Shown here: in pieces, positions 26,353 to 35,548 of the stretch
Numbering within the stretch: position 1 is the first letter of the stretch
How the letters are laid out: each line of letters begins with the position of its first letter
NCBI GenBank assembly: GCA_016792565.1
Contig: JAEUMK010000035.1
Location: 1-35,920 of the forward strand
Source of the DNA: Alphaproteobacteria bacterium
GTDB lineage: Bacteria; Pseudomonadota; Alphaproteobacteria; Micropepsales; Micropepsaceae
Reading direction: 5' to 3'
Length of the DNA stretch: 35,920 nt
Notes under the pieces: generated by a model
The model's input: only the letters and a program-made list of their open reading frames with translations
What the model was told of the DNA's origin: nothing
Database searches by the model: none
Translations under genes and position numbers: made by a program

Positions 26353-27860
26353 GCTGCGGCCGCCGCTCCCTCGCCCCGTTCGAGCTCGGCGACGATGCGA
26401 CGGAAATGGTTACCGCGTTCTTCATAGTCCTGGAACTGGTCGAACGAGGCGCAGGCCGGCGACAGCAGGACGACCGGGTTCTCGGCCGTCTCGGCCTGGG
26501 CCTCGGCCAGGGCCTCGCGCGCCGCGGCCTCCAGCGTGCCGCAGCGGCTATAGGCGACGCCGGCCTTCGCCAGCGTCTCGGCGAAGTCGTCCGCCGCCTG
26601 TCCGATGAGATAGGCGCGGGCGATGCGCGGGAAGTAGCGCTTCAGGCTCTCGATGCCGCCCTCCTTGGCGACGCCGCCGATGATCCAGTGGATGTCGCCC
26701 GGATAGGCGGCCAGCGCCTTCTCGGCGGCGTCGGCATTGGTCGCCTTGCTGTCGTTGAGGAAGCGCACCTTGCCGATCTTGCCGACCGCCTCCAGGCGGT
26801 GCGGCAGGCCGGCGAACGAGGCGAAGGCGCGGCCGATCGCCTTGGGGTCCTTGATGTAGCCGCGCACCGCGGCATAGGCGGCGGCGGCGTTCTCCCAGTT
26901 GTGCGCGCCGGTCAGCGTGGCGACGCCCTTGAGATCGGCGATCTCGGCCGGCGGCGAATAGAGCCCGTCATAGAGGACGCCGTCGAGCGCATAGATGCCG
27001 CGCCCGACCACCCGGTCGACCGCGACCGGCGCGACCGAGGGGCCGCCGCGCCCCGAGACCGCCGTGCAGGTTTCGGCCGCCGCCGGGGTATCCACGCCGA
27101 TGACCGCCAGATCGCCCTGCCCCTGGCGCGCGAAGATGCGCCGCTTGGCGGCGATGTAGCCGTCCATGCCGCCGTGCCGGTCGAGATGGTCCGGCGTGAT
27201 GTTCAGCAGCACCGCGACGTTGGGCTTCAGGCTCGGCGTCAGGTCGAGCTGGTAGGACGACAGTTCCAGCACGTAGATCGTGCCCTCGCGCGGGGCGCCG
27301 AGTTCCAGCACCGGCTTGCCGATATTGCCGCCGACCTGGGCGTCCCAGCCGTTCCGCGCCAGGAGATGCCCGATCAGCGCCGTCGTCGTCGACTTGCCGT
27401 TGGTGCCGGTGATGCAGATCAGCGGCGTCTTTGCTTTCGAACCGTTACCGTTGCCGTTGCCCCTTAACCCGTGGGTAGGGTTAACCGTTCCTTGCGAAAA
27501 AAAAGCCGGCCCGCCGTTGCCGTTGAAGTGCCCCATGGCCTTCAGCGTGCGGCAGAACAGCTCGATGTCGCCGATGATCTCCACGCCATGCGCCTGCGCC
27601 GCCAGCACGACGTCGTGCGGCCTGGGGTGGGTCAGCGGGATCCCGGGCGACAGGACGAGCGCCCTGACCTCGCTCCACGACCAGTGCGCGGGATGGACGA
27701 GGGGTATCTCGCCATCCGCCGCCGCCCGGCCGCGCTCGTTGTCGTCCCAGGCGACGACGTTCGCGCCGCCCGCCTTCAGCGCCCGCGCGGCGGCGAGGCC
27801 CGACCGCGCCAGGCCGAAGACCGCGACGGTTTCATTGGGAAAGAGCGGAACGGGGATCAC
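26349..27860 (-). CDS. murD: UDP-N-acetylmuramoylalanine--D-glutamate ligase
   Basis: 503 residues, longer than the usual 450-470, starting at GTG four bases after mraY. MurD adds D-Glu to UDP-MurNAc-L-Ala. N-terminal VAVFGLARSGLAAARALKAG binds UDP, the P-loop ITGTNGKSTTTALI is near residue 150, and LLNITPDHLDRHGGMDGYIA and VRFLNDSKATNADAAEKALA are family motifs. Between the first domain and the P-loop (about residues 108-145) lies an odd Asn/Gly-rich insertion (GNGNGNGSKAK, AFFSQGTVNPTHGLR) that I do not recall in other MurDs. Its DNA is less GC-rich and contains a run of eight A/T bases. The frame is intact and the catalytic residues are present. Confidence 0.95.
   Translation of the reverse strand: MIPVPLFPNETVAVFGLARSGLAAARALKAGGANVVAWDDNERGRAAADGEIPLVHPAHWSWSEVRALVLSPGIPLTHPRPHDVVLAAQAHGVEIIGDIELFCRTLKAMGHFNGNGGPAFFSQGTVNPTHGLRGNGNGNGSKAKTPLICITGTNGKSTTTALIGHLLARNGWDAQVGGNIGKPVLELGAPREGTIYVLELSSYQLDLTPSLKPNVAVLLNITPDHLDRHGGMDGYIAAKRRIFARQGQGDLAVIGVDTPAAAETCTAVSGRGGPSVAPVAVDRVVGRGIYALDGVLYDGLYSPPAEIADLKGVATLTGAHNWENAAAAYAAVRGYIKDPKAIGRAFASFAGLPHRLEAVGKIGKVRFLNDSKATNADAAEKALAAYPGDIHWIIGGVAKEGGIESLKRYFPRIARAYLIGQAADDFAETLAKAGVAYSRCGTLEAAAREALAEAQAETAENPVVLLSPACASFDQFQDYEERGNHFRRIVAELERGEGAAAAA
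27425..27535. repeat. Low-complexity insertion inside murD
   Basis: Within murD, a stretch of lower GC content holds a CGTTGC-type hexamer repeat (27442-27460, coding Asn-Gly), a 7-bp inverted repeat TTAACCC/GGGTTAA (27464-27470 with 27478-27484), an A8 run (27497-27504) and a second CCGTTGCCGTTG piece near 27513-27524. The repeat units bracket the hairpin and the A-run. It looks like a small inserted or slippage-expanded element that kept the reading frame. Confidence 0.6.
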
Positions 27861-27864
27861 GGCG

Positions 27865-28953
27865 TCACCTCAGTTTGAGCGTCGACAGGCCGATGAGCGC
27901 GAGGATCACCGCCACGATCCAGAAGCGGATCACGATGGTGGGCTCGGCCCATCCCTTTTTCTCGTAGTGATGATGGATGGGGGCCATGCGGAACACCCGC
28001 TTGCCCGTCAGCTTGAACGAGGCGACCTGCACGATGACCGAGAGCGCCTCGACCACGAACAGGCCGCCGACGATGCCCAGCACGATCTCGTGCTTGGTGA
28101 TGACGGCGATCGTGCCGAGCGTGTCGCCGAGGGCCAGCGAGCCGGTGTCGCCCATGAAGACCATGGCGGGCGGCGCGTTGAACCACAGAAAGGCGAGGCC
28201 GGCGCCCAGCAGCGCGCCGCAGATGATGGCGAGCTCGGCCGTCCCCGGCACGGCGTGGATCTGCAGATACTCCGCGAAGTTCAGGCTGCCGACGAGATAG
28301 GCGATCAGGCCGAAGCAGGCCGCCGCGATCATCACCGGCACGATGGCGAGGCCGTCGAGCCCGTCGGTCAGGTTCACGGCGTTCGAGAAGAGCACGATGA
28401 CGAGCGTCGCGAAGACGATGAAGCCGTAGCCGAGGGGGACGAGGAAGTCCTTGAAGAACGGCACCGCGACCCCGCCCGACAGGGCCGCCGGGTGCCACTC
28501 CATGATCAGCCACGAGGCGGCGATCGCGCCGGCGAACTGCACCAGCAGCTTCAGCTTGCCCGAGACGCCGTCGGCCTTCTGCTTCGTCACCTTCAGGTAA
28601 TCGTCGTAGAAGCCGAGCACCCCGAACAGCGCGGTCACGCCCAGCACGATCCAGACATAGCGGTTGGAGAGATCGGCCCAGAGCAGAGTCGCCACGAAGG
28701 CCGAGATCAGGATCAGCAGGCCGCCCATCGTCGGCGTGCCCTTCTTGCCGACCACATGGGCGTCGCCCATGAAGTCGCGGATCGGCTGGCCCTTGCCCTG
28801 CTTCACCTTCAGCCAGTCGATCAGCGGCCGTCCGAAGACGAGACCGATCAGGAGCGCCGTCATGATCGCGCCGCCGGTGCGGAAGGTGAGGTAGCGGAAC
28901 AGGTTGAAGAGCTGGAAGTCGGCGCTGAGCGGTTCGAGCAGAAGGTAAAGCAT
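27865..28953 (-). CDS. mraY: Phospho-MurNAc-pentapeptide translocase MraY
   Basis: 362 residues with about ten membrane helices. It transfers phospho-MurNAc-pentapeptide to undecaprenyl phosphate, making lipid I. Signature regions are [11 protein letters not shown] near residue 73, [17 protein letters not shown] with the Mg-binding Asp pair, [25 protein letters not shown] and the [20 protein letters not shown] motif near the end. The gene lies nine bases after murF and four before murD. It is normal in length and complete. Confidence 0.97.
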   Translation of the reverse strand: MLYLLLEPLSADFQLFNLFRYLTFRTGGAIMTALLIGLVFGRPLIDWLKVKQGKGQPIRDFMGDAHVVGKKGTPTMGGLLILISAFVATLLWADLSNRYVWIVLGVTALFGVLGFYDDYLKVTKQKADGVSGKLKLLVQFAGAIAASWLIMEWHPAALSGGVAVPFFKDFLVPLGYGFIVFATLVIVLFSNAVNLTDGLDGLAIVPVMIAAACFGLIAYLVGSLNFAEYLQIHAVPGTAELAIICGALLGAGLAFLWFNAPPAMVFMGDTGSLALGDTLGTIAVITKHEIVLGIVGGLFVVEALSVIVQVASFKLTGKRVFRMAPIHHHYEKKGWAEPTIVIRFWIVAVILALIGLSTLKLR

Positions 28954-28962
28954 GGCGGTCCC

Positions 28963-30363
28963 CTATCCTGCCGCCGCTTCGAGCGCGCGCGCCTTAAGGG
29001 CGTCGACCACCAGGGCCATCCGGCTTCCGAGCGAGCCCTTCACCATCACGACGTCGCCCGGCCGGATGTCGGCCGCGACCAGTGGGGCGAAGTCCGCTGA
29101 GCTTTGCGCGTAGGCGCCGCGAATCGAAACGGGCAGTGCGGCCCACAGATGCGACATCGACGGGCCGCAGGCAAAGACAAGATCGCAGGACGCCGCAAGG
29201 ACGGCGGGCGCGAGACCGGCATGCATCGCCGCGCCCTCGGGGCCGAGCTCCAGCATGTCGCCCAGCACCGCGATGCGGCGGCCGCCGGGACCGGGCCTGG
29301 AGACGCCGAGCAGCGCCAGCGCGGCGGCGACCGAGGCCGGATTGGCGTTGTAGGATTCGTCCAGCAGATCGAAGCTGCCGCCTGCGATGGCGATCGTATC
29401 GCGCGCGCCGCGGCCCTTGACCGCCCGCACGCCGCGCAGGGCGCCGGCGGCCGCCGCGACGTCGGCGCCCAGCGCCTTGACCACCAGCAGCAGGCCGAGC
29501 GCGTTCTGGGCGAAATGCCGTCCCGGCGCGCCGTAGGTGAAGCTCAGAGGCTGGCCGAGGATATCCGCCTCGATCTCGGACGAGGCCTCGCCCAGCGCCA
29601 CCGAGACGAGCTGCGCCTCGCCGCCCTTCTCGCCGAACGTCCAGACCCGCGCCCCGGCCCGCGTCGCGGCGGCAGCGAGCCGCGCGGCGTGGGGATTGTC
29701 GGCGTTGACGACCGCGACGCCGCCCGGCTTCAGGCCTTCGAAGATCTCCGCCTTGGCGTCGGCGATCGCCTCGACATGCGGGAAGTGCTCCAGATGCACC
29801 GGCTCGACGGTGGTGACGATGGCGACGTCCGGCTGCACCTGGGCGACTAGCGGGCGGATCTCGCCGGCATGGTTCATGCCGATCTCGAAGATGCCGAACT
29901 TCGTCTCGGCCGGCATGCGGGCGAGCGTCAGCGGCACGCCCCAGAGATTGTTGTAGGAGGCCTCCGAGGCATGGGTCGCGCCCTGCTGGCCGAGCACGAA
30001 GCGCAGCGCTTCCTTGGTGCTCGTCTTGCCGACGCTGCCGGTGACGGCGGCGATCTTCGCCCCGGTGCGCGCCCGGGCCGCCCGGCCCAGCGCCTCGAGC
30101 CCGGCTTGCGTGTCGGCGACGATCAGCAGCTTCGCCGGGTCGATCCCCTCCGGCGCGCGCGACACCAGCGCGGCCGAGGCCCCCTTGTCGAGCGCCTCGG
30201 CGACGAAGGCGTGCGCGTCGCGGTTCTCGCCCACCAGCGCGACGAAGAGATCGTCCCGCTGGAGCGTGCGCGTGTCGATGGAGACGCCGTGCGCCTCCCA
30301 GTGTCCGGCCGCCCTGCCGCCCGTCGCCTCGGCCGCCTCGCGCGATGTCCACAGCGGTCTCAC
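28963..30363 (-). CDS. murF: UDP-MurNAc-tripeptide--D-Ala-D-Ala ligase
   Basis: 466 residues starting at a GTG that overlaps the murE stop as GTGA. MurF adds D-Ala-D-Ala to the UDP-MurNAc-tripeptide. The N-terminal domain SIDTRTLQRDDLFVALVGEN binds UDP-substrate. The P-loop VTGSVGKTSTKEAL is near residue 110. SYNNLWGVPLTLARMP, FEIGMNHAGEIRPL and NADNPHA are central-domain motifs, and LLDESYNANPASVAAAL is the C-terminal signature. All motifs are intact, and its place between murE and mraY is canonical. Confidence 0.96.
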   Translation of the reverse strand: MRPLWTSREAAEATGGRAAGHWEAHGVSIDTRTLQRDDLFVALVGENRDAHAFVAEALDKGASAALVSRAPEGIDPAKLLIVADTQAGLEALGRAARARTGAKIAAVTGSVGKTSTKEALRFVLGQQGATHASEASYNNLWGVPLTLARMPAETKFGIFEIGMNHAGEIRPLVAQVQPDVAIVTTVEPVHLEHFPHVEAIADAKAEIFEGLKPGGVAVVNADNPHAARLAAAATRAGARVWTFGEKGGEAQLVSVALGEASSEIEADILGQPLSFTYGAPGRHFAQNALGLLLVVKALGADVAAAAGALRGVRAVKGRGARDTIAIAGGSFDLLDESYNANPASVAAALALLGVSRPGPGGRRIAVLGDMLELGPEGAAMHAGLAPAVLAASCDLVFACGPSMSHLWAALPVSIRGAYAQSSADFAPLVAADIRPGDVVMVKGSLGSRMALVVDALKARALEAAAG

Positions 30364-31805
30364 AGCGCCACGCCTCCTCCGGCCGCCGCCGCGCGGCGTG
30401 CCTCGTCGCTGTCGTCGAAGGGAAGGACGCTCTGGCCGACGATCTGGCCGCCCTCGTGGCCCTTCCCGGCGATCACCAGGATGTCGCCTTCGCCGAGGCC
30501 CTCGATGGCCGCCGCGATCGCCGCCGCGCGGTCGCCGATTTCGCGCGCCTTCGGCCCCGCGCCTTGCAGCGCCGCCGCCCGGATCGCCGCCGGGTCCTCG
30601 CTGCGCGGATTGTCGTCGGTGACGATCACGACGTCGGCGTTGGCCGCCGCCGCCGCGCCCATCAGCGGGCGCTTGCCGGGATCGCGGTCGCCGCCGCAGC
30701 CGAAGACGACCTGCAGCCGGCCCTGCACGTGCGGGCGCAGCGTCTTCAGAACGGTTTCGAGCGCGTCGGGCGTGTGGGCGTAGTCGACGAAGACCGGCGC
30801 CCCGCTCTTGGCCGTCGCCACATGGTCGAGCCTCCCCTTGGCGCCCTTGAGGGTCGCCAGCGCCGCAAAGACCGCGAACGGGTTTTCGCCGAGGCCGATG
30901 GCGATGCCCGCCGCGACCAGCGCGTTCGAGGCCTGGAACGAGCCCGCCAGCGGCAGCCGCGCGACATGGCTGACCCCGCCATGCAGGATCGTCAGCACCT
31001 GGCTGTCGAGATGCGCCTCGCGCGCCGTCAGCTTCAGAGTCTCGCCCGCCTTGCCGACGGTGACGAGCTTCAGGCCCCGCGCCCGCGCCGCCGCGACGAA
31101 ATCGCCCGCGCCTTCGCCGTCGGCATCGACGACCGCGACGCCGCCGTCCCGCACCACTTCGCGGAACAGCCTCAGCTTGGCGTCGCGATAGGCTTCCAGC
31201 GTCGCGTGATAGTCGAGATGGTCGCGCGTGAGATTGGTGAACGCCGCCGCCGCGATGCGCACGCCGTCCAGGCGGTGCTGGTCGAGGCCGTGGCTCGACG
31301 CTTCCAGCGCCAGGTGCGTGACGCCTTCGTCAGCGAGGCGGGCGAGTTCCTGGTGCACGACCACCGGATCGGGCGTCGTGTGGCTCAGTGCCCGCTCGCC
31401 CGAGGGCGAGACGATTCCGACCGTGCCCATGCTGGCCGCCTTGCGGCCGCAGGCGGCGAAGATCTGGCGCACGAAGGCGGCGATCGAGGTCTTGCCGTTG
31501 GTCCCGGTGATCGCCGCGACGGTCTCGGGCTGGCGGCCGTAGAAGCGCGCGGCGGCCAGCGCGAAGGCGCGGCGCGGATTGGCGGCGGCGGCGACGGGAA
31601 TGGCGGCTTGGGTGCCCGGCGGCGCGATCACGGCGGCGGCGCCCGCCTCGATCGCCTTGGCGATGAAGGCACGGCCGTCGGCCTTCACGCCCGGCAGCGC
31701 CGCGAACAGATACCCCGGCTTCACCGCCCGGCTGTCGGCGGTGAGACCGGCGATCTCGGGATCGCCCTCACCCGTCCAGCCGTCGATGAGGGCCGAGAGC
31801 TTCAT
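30360..31805 (-). CDS. murE: UDP-MurNAc-tripeptide synthetase (meso-DAP adding)
   Basis: 481 residues from the ATG at 31805, four bases after the ftsI stop. The N-terminal KLSALIDGW and GLTADSRAVKPGYLFAALPG are typical. The P-loop ITGTNGKTSIAAFV is near residue 108. The TDDNPRSEDP motif is the DNPR sequence that selects meso-diaminopimelate over lysine, so the wall is the Gram-negative DAP type. Also seen are FTNLTRDHLDYHATLEAY and VFVDYAHTPDALETVL. Complete. The open frame upstream of this ATG overlaps ftsI and does not belong to it. Confidence 0.96.
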   Translation of the reverse strand: MKLSALIDGWTGEGDPEIAGLTADSRAVKPGYLFAALPGVKADGRAFIAKAIEAGAAAVIAPPGTQAAIPVAAAANPRRAFALAAARFYGRQPETVAAITGTNGKTSIAAFVRQIFAACGRKAASMGTVGIVSPSGERALSHTTPDPVVVHQELARLADEGVTHLALEASSHGLDQHRLDGVRIAAAAFTNLTRDHLDYHATLEAYRDAKLRLFREVVRDGGVAVVDADGEGAGDFVAAARARGLKLVTVGKAGETLKLTAREAHLDSQVLTILHGGVSHVARLPLAGSFQASNALVAAGIAIGLGENPFAVFAALATLKGAKGRLDHVATAKSGAPVFVDYAHTPDALETVLKTLRPHVQGRLQVVFGCGGDRDPGKRPLMGAAAAANADVVIVTDDNPRSEDPAAIRAAALQGAGPKAREIGDRAAAIAAAIEGLGEGDILVIAGKGHEGGQIVGQSVLPFDDSDEARRAAAAGGGVAL

Positions 31806-31809
31806 CGGC

Positions 31810-33507
31810 TCAATGATCCTGGGCCAGAAGAACGGCGTCGCTCTTGGACTCGCCCTGGGCGATGGCGGTCGCCTCGGCCTCGGGCAGGCGCTCCGGCTCC
31901 ACTCCCAGCATCGGCGCGATGCGCGCGACGATCTGGCTGGTCGCCGGCGCGGCCGTCCAGCCGCCGGTCGCATAGCCGGAGGTTTCCTTGATGCCCTTGG
32001 GCTCGTCGATGATGACGAGCACCGCGTATTGCGGATCGCCCGCCGGGAAGACGCCGATGAAGGACGACAGCAGCGCCTTGCGGGCATAGCCGCGGCCCTT
32101 GGCCTTTTCGGCCGTGCCGGTCTTGCCGCCGACCGGATAGCCGGGCACGTCGGCCTTGCGCGCCGTGCCCTTCTCGACCACGACGCGGAAGAGGCGGTTC
32201 ATCTCGGCGCTGGTCGAGGCCTTCAGCACGCGATGCGCCGCGATGGGCTTGCCCGCCTCGCGCGCCAGCACGGTCGGCGCGATGTAGAGACCGCCATTGG
32301 CCATCGCCGAAACGCCGGTGACGACATGCATCGGGCTCACCGCGATGCCGTGCCCGAACGAGATCGTCAGCATCGACACCTCGCCCCAGTTCGAGGGCGA
32401 CAGCGGCATGCCGCGTTCGGGCAGCTCCAGCGGGATCGGGTCGAGCTGGCCGAGCGAGGCGAGGAACGCCTTCTGGTGCGCCGCGCCCATCTTCCGCGCC
32501 ATGTTGGCCGAGCCGACATTGGACGAGTGCTCGAAGATCTCCTCCACCGTCAGGGCGCGGCCCATCGGGTGATAGTCCTTGATCGTGAAGCGGCCGATCC
32601 TGATCGAGGAGCGGGCGTCGAAATAGTCCTTCGACGACACCCCGGCGTCCAGCGCCATCGCGGTGTTGAACGACTTGAAGGTCGAGCCCATCTCGTAGAC
32701 GCCGAGCGTGTTGCGGTTGAAGCGGTTCTCGGCCGGATCGTCGTTGACGTGGTTGGGATCGAAGTCGGGCAGCGACACCATGGCGACGACCTCGCCGGTA
32801 TCGACGTCCATCACCAGGCCGGCGCCGCCGAGCGCGCTGAACTTCTCGATCGTCTTGGCGAGTTCGTCCGCCACCACGTGCTGGACGCGCAGGTCGATGG
32901 ACAGCTTCACCGGCTCGCCATGCGCGGTGCGCGCCGCCAGCGAGGTGTCGATCGCCTGCTCGATGCCGGCGAGGCCCTTGTTGTCGACGTCGACGAAGCC
33001 CAGCACATGGGCGGCGGCGCGGCCGTTGGGATAGACGCGCTTGAGCTCCTGGCGAAACGAGATGCCCGGCAGGCCGAGGTCGTGCACCGCCGCGTGCTGG
33101 CGCGGGGTGATGTCGCGCTTCACCCAGACGAAGGCGGTCTTGGCCTGCAGCTTGGCCGTCAGCTCCTCGACGTCGAGTTCGGGGAAGACGCCGTTGAGCG
33201 CCCGCGCCGTCTCGGCGGCGTCCCAGACGCTGCGCGGATCGGCATAGATCGAGGCGACGGCGAGATCGGTCGCCATGATGACGCCGTTGCGGTCGAGAAT
33301 GTCGGGGCGTCCTTCCGGGGCGGCCTCGGCCCGGACCGGCACGCCGCCCTGGTCGCCGCCCGAGAACAGGGCGATCTGCGCCATGCGCCCGGTGATCAGC
33401 GCGAACAGCCCGACGAACAGCGCCGCCGCGAAGGCGATGCGCCCGCGCGTCGGTTCGGGTCTGTCGCGGCCGCGCCGGGCGCGCGCGTCTTCGCCGGCCT
33501 GCCCCAT
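31810..33507 (-). CDS. ftsI: Septal transpeptidase FtsI (PBP3)
   Basis: 565 residues. A short cytoplasmic Arg-rich tail and one membrane helix (IAFAAALFVGLFALITGRM, about residues 24-42) anchor it in the inner membrane. A PBP dimerisation domain follows, and then the transpeptidase domain: active-site STFK with Ser near 275, SSN in EHSSNVGSANMA, and KTG in VGGKTGTAEKAKG. It cross-links septal peptidoglycan together with FtsW. It lies two bases after ftsL. The absence of a PASTA domain is normal for Gram-negatives. Confidence 0.95.
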   Translation of the reverse strand: MGQAGEDARARRGRDRPEPTRGRIAFAAALFVGLFALITGRMAQIALFSGGDQGGVPVRAEAAPEGRPDILDRNGVIMATDLAVASIYADPRSVWDAAETARALNGVFPELDVEELTAKLQAKTAFVWVKRDITPRQHAAVHDLGLPGISFRQELKRVYPNGRAAAHVLGFVDVDNKGLAGIEQAIDTSLAARTAHGEPVKLSIDLRVQHVVADELAKTIEKFSALGGAGLVMDVDTGEVVAMVSLPDFDPNHVNDDPAENRFNRNTLGVYEMGSTFKSFNTAMALDAGVSSKDYFDARSSIRIGRFTIKDYHPMGRALTVEEIFEHSSNVGSANMARKMGAAHQKAFLASLGQLDPIPLELPERGMPLSPSNWGEVSMLTISFGHGIAVSPMHVVTGVSAMANGGLYIAPTVLAREAGKPIAAHRVLKASTSAEMNRLFRVVVEKGTARKADVPGYPVGGKTGTAEKAKGRGYARKALLSSFIGVFPAGDPQYAVLVIIDEPKGIKETSGYATGGWTAAPATSQIVARIAPMLGVEPERLPEAEATAIAQGESKSDAVLLAQDH

Positions 33508-33509
33508 GC

Positions 33510-33908
33510 TCAGCGCCTCACGCCGGCGGGCTTGGCCAGCGGCGTAGGCACCGTGTCGTCATAGACCGGCGCGCCGTCCGCGCCCCTGGCGAAAGGCAGC
33601 GCGGCGAGGTCGGCCATCGTCGCGGCGCCCTCGGGACGCATCGGAATGTCGTTGAGATAGGCGATCTGGGTCGCCTTCATCGGCTCCAGGTCGAGATAGC
33701 GCGAGGCCATCGCCTGCATCTTCGAGGGCTGGCTGAGATGGGTCCACTCGGCCTTCAGCACGCCGATCGCCCGCTCCTCCTCGGCGATCCTCGACTCGAT
33801 CGACTGGAGGTCCGCCTCGCGTTCCTGCGCCGCGTGGGTCACGCGGTAGAGGCCGAAGCAGATGACGACGGTAAGCGCCAACATGGCGAGGTTGAGAGCG
33901 CGGATCAT
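33510..33908 (-). CDS. ftsL: Cell division protein FtsL
   Basis: 132 residues from the ATG at 33908, which overlaps the rsmH stop as ATGA; an ATG at 33917 is also in frame. The layout fits FtsL: a membrane helix ([20 protein letters not shown], about 3-22), a coiled-coil heptad region ([20 protein letters not shown] and following) and a conserved [19 protein letters not shown] motif. FtsL works with FtsB and FtsQ to activate FtsW/FtsI. FtsL proteins are poorly conserved in sequence, so the call relies on topology plus its fixed place between rsmH and ftsI. Confidence 0.88.
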   Translation of the reverse strand: MIRALNLAMLALTVVICFGLYRVTHAAQEREADLQSIESRIAEEERAIGVLKAEWTHLSQPSKMQAMASRYLDLEPMKATQIAYLNDIPMRPEGAATMADLAALPFARGADGAPVYDDTVPTPLAKPAGVRR

Positions 33909-34891
33909 CGCGACCACTCCTCTTGAGTAATTTCAGGCACGGCGAGCGAACGCGCCTCGGCCTTGTGGGCCGGGGCATGGGTACGGCTGGCGGCGCGCAG
34001 CTTGGCCGAGCGGGCGCGCGGGTTGCGCTTCAGCTCGGCCTCGCCCGGGGCCACCGCACCCTTGGTGATGGGCGCGAAACTGGGCGCCACCGTGGCGGCG
34101 GCCGGGACATGGCGCGACGGCCCGGCCTGGCGGCCGCAGCGCGCCGCGAGGAACCGCTTCACGATGCGGTCCTCCAGCGAATGGAAGGTGACGACGGCGA
34201 GACGGCCCTCGGGGGCCAGCAGCCGCTCGGCCGCCTCCAGCCCGCGCGTCAGTTCGCCCAGTTCGTCGTTCACATAGATGCGCAGCGCCTGGAAGGTGCG
34301 GGTCGCCGGATGGCTCTGGTCGGGACGGCCGCGCCCCAGCACGCTTTCCACCGTCTGCACCAGCTCGCCGGTGCGCGCGAAGGGCTGCGCGCGCCGCGCC
34401 GCGACGATCGCCCGGGCGATCGCCCGCGCCCGGCGCTCCTCGCCATAGTGGAAGAGGATGTCGGCGATCAGGCCCTCGCCCGCCCGGTTGACGACATCGG
34501 CGGCGCTCGGCCCCTCGCCCGACATGCGCATGTCGAGCGGTCCGTCCTTCTGGAACGAGAAGCCGCGCGCCGCTTCGTCGATCTGCATGGACGAAACGCC
34601 AATATCCAGCACGATGCCGTCGGCGGGGGCGAAACCGGCCTCTTCGGCCAGCGCCTCCATGTCGGAATAGACGCCGCGCACCAGGGTCAGCCCGGCCAGC
34701 CCCAGCGCCTCGCCCGCCGCGATCGCAGACGGGTCGCGGTCGATGCCCAGCACGCTGACCCCGGGAACCGCCAGGATCGCGCTTGCATAGCCGCCGGCCC
34801 CGAACGTGCCGTCGATCATCCGCTCGCCGGCCTTGGGCGCCAGCGCGGCGACCACTTCGTCCAGCAGGACGGGGATGTGGCGGGCGCTCAT
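33905..34891 (-). CDS. rsmH: 16S rRNA (cytosine-1402-N4) methyltransferase
   Basis: 328 residues. RsmH (formerly MraW) methylates C1402 in the 16S rRNA P-site. N-terminal [13 protein letters not shown] and the SAM motif [16 protein letters not shown] are clear, as are [39 protein letters not shown], and the catalytic-region [16 protein letters not shown]. The C-terminal basic segment ([13 protein letters not shown]) is also typical. Its ATG overlaps the mraZ stop as ATGA and its stop overlaps the ftsL start. Confidence 0.96.
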   Translation of the reverse strand: MSARHIPVLLDEVVAALAPKAGERMIDGTFGAGGYASAILAVPGVSVLGIDRDPSAIAAGEALGLAGLTLVRGVYSDMEALAEEAGFAPADGIVLDIGVSSMQIDEAARGFSFQKDGPLDMRMSGEGPSAADVVNRAGEGLIADILFHYGEERRARAIARAIVAARRAQPFARTGELVQTVESVLGRGRPDQSHPATRTFQALRIYVNDELGELTRGLEAAERLLAPEGRLAVVTFHSLEDRIVKRFLAARCGRQAGPSRHVPAAATVAPSFAPITKGAVAPGEAELKRNPRARSAKLRAASRTHAPAHKAEARSLAVPEITQEEWSR

Positions 34892-35391
34892 TCCGCGCCC
34901 TCCGCCTTGGCCGCGGCCTTCGAGGCGGGCGGCAGGATCGGGCCCTTGCCGGTCAGCAGCAGATGGCGGAACTGCGCCGCCTTGGCCATGGCGGCGGCCT
35001 CGACGGCGGCGAAGGCCTCGGGCGACCAGACCTGGAAGCGGTCGCCGCGCCCGGCGAAGGTGATCGCCTTGTCGATGCCGGCGGCTTTCAGGATGCGCTC
35101 GGGAAAGCTGACGCGGCCCTCGCCGTCGAAGGCGAGTTCGACGCCGCGCGTGATGACGGCCAGCTCAAGCTGCTCGCGCGCCTCGGGGCTTTCGACGATG
35201 CCCTCGATCCGCTCCAGCAGCGCGAAATAGGCCTCGGGCGGATAGCACTCGATGGCGGCGTCGACGAAGCTCGGGAAGCAATAGATGCGGTCGCCGCCCA
35301 AGGCGCCCAGCGCGGCGCGAAACGGCGCCGGGACCGAAACGCGGCCCTTCGCGTCGATCTGTTTCTCGAAATTCGAAAAGAACTTCGACAT
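34888..35391 (-). CDS. mraZ: Transcriptional regulator MraZ
   Basis: 167 residues from the ATG at 35391 ([17 protein letters not shown]), the usual family N-terminus, with GGGG five bases upstream. Earlier in-frame ATGs up to 35448 lie in a Met/Gly-rich lead that looks non-coding. Two SpoVT/AbrB-like repeats each carry a DxxGR motif: [17 protein letters not shown] and [19 protein letters not shown]. MraZ forms rings and binds TGGGN repeats in front of its own operon, acting as a repressor in E. coli. Three such repeats are found upstream here. The Ala/Lys-rich C-terminal tail is poorly conserved. Confidence 0.93.
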   Translation of the reverse strand: MSKFFSNFEKQIDAKGRVSVPAPFRAALGALGGDRIYCFPSFVDAAIECYPPEAYFALLERIEGIVESPEAREQLELAVITRGVELAFDGEGRVSFPERILKAAGIDKAITFAGRGDRFQVWSPEAFAAVEAAAMAKAAQFRHLLLTGKGPILPPASKAAAKAEGAE

Positions 35392-35507
35392 GAACCCCGC
35401 CATTCCCGGCATCCCCATGCCGGACATCCCGGCAACAAGGCGGCGCAAGGGCTGACTCAGGCGGCGATCGCTGAATGGGCCCGGACGGGCACCCCTCGCC
35501 CCTCGCT

Positions 35508-35532
35508 TGGGACAATTTGGGATACCATGGGG
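35508..35532. promoter_or_regulatory. Triple TGGGN MraZ operator
   Basis: On the plus strand TGGGA, TGGGA and TGGGG occur with exactly five bases between consecutive repeats (CAATT and TACCA). This is the geometry reported for the MraZ site of E. coli (three TGGGN repeats with 5-nt spacers). It lies 117 bp upstream of the mraZ start and overlaps a promoter candidate, so MraZ autorepression is expected. Confidence 0.8.
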
Positions 35533-35548
35533 AAAACCGGGCCGTCAA
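35519..35548 (-). promoter_or_regulatory. Candidate promoter of the dcw cluster
   Basis: On the minus strand TTGACG (35548-35543) matches five of six -35 bases. A 17- or 18-base spacer leads to GTATCC or TATCCC as a weak -10. The -10 overlaps the middle MraZ repeat and the spacer contains the third, so bound MraZ would block RNA polymerase. This is a sequence match only. Confidence 0.5.

Noticed and set aside
22734-26425. Apparent fusion proteins extending murC and murG upstream through the neighbouring genes
   Set aside because: The extra N-terminal parts are out-of-frame readings of murG and ftsW. The true starts are at the ATGA/GTGA overlaps, where the family N-termini begin.
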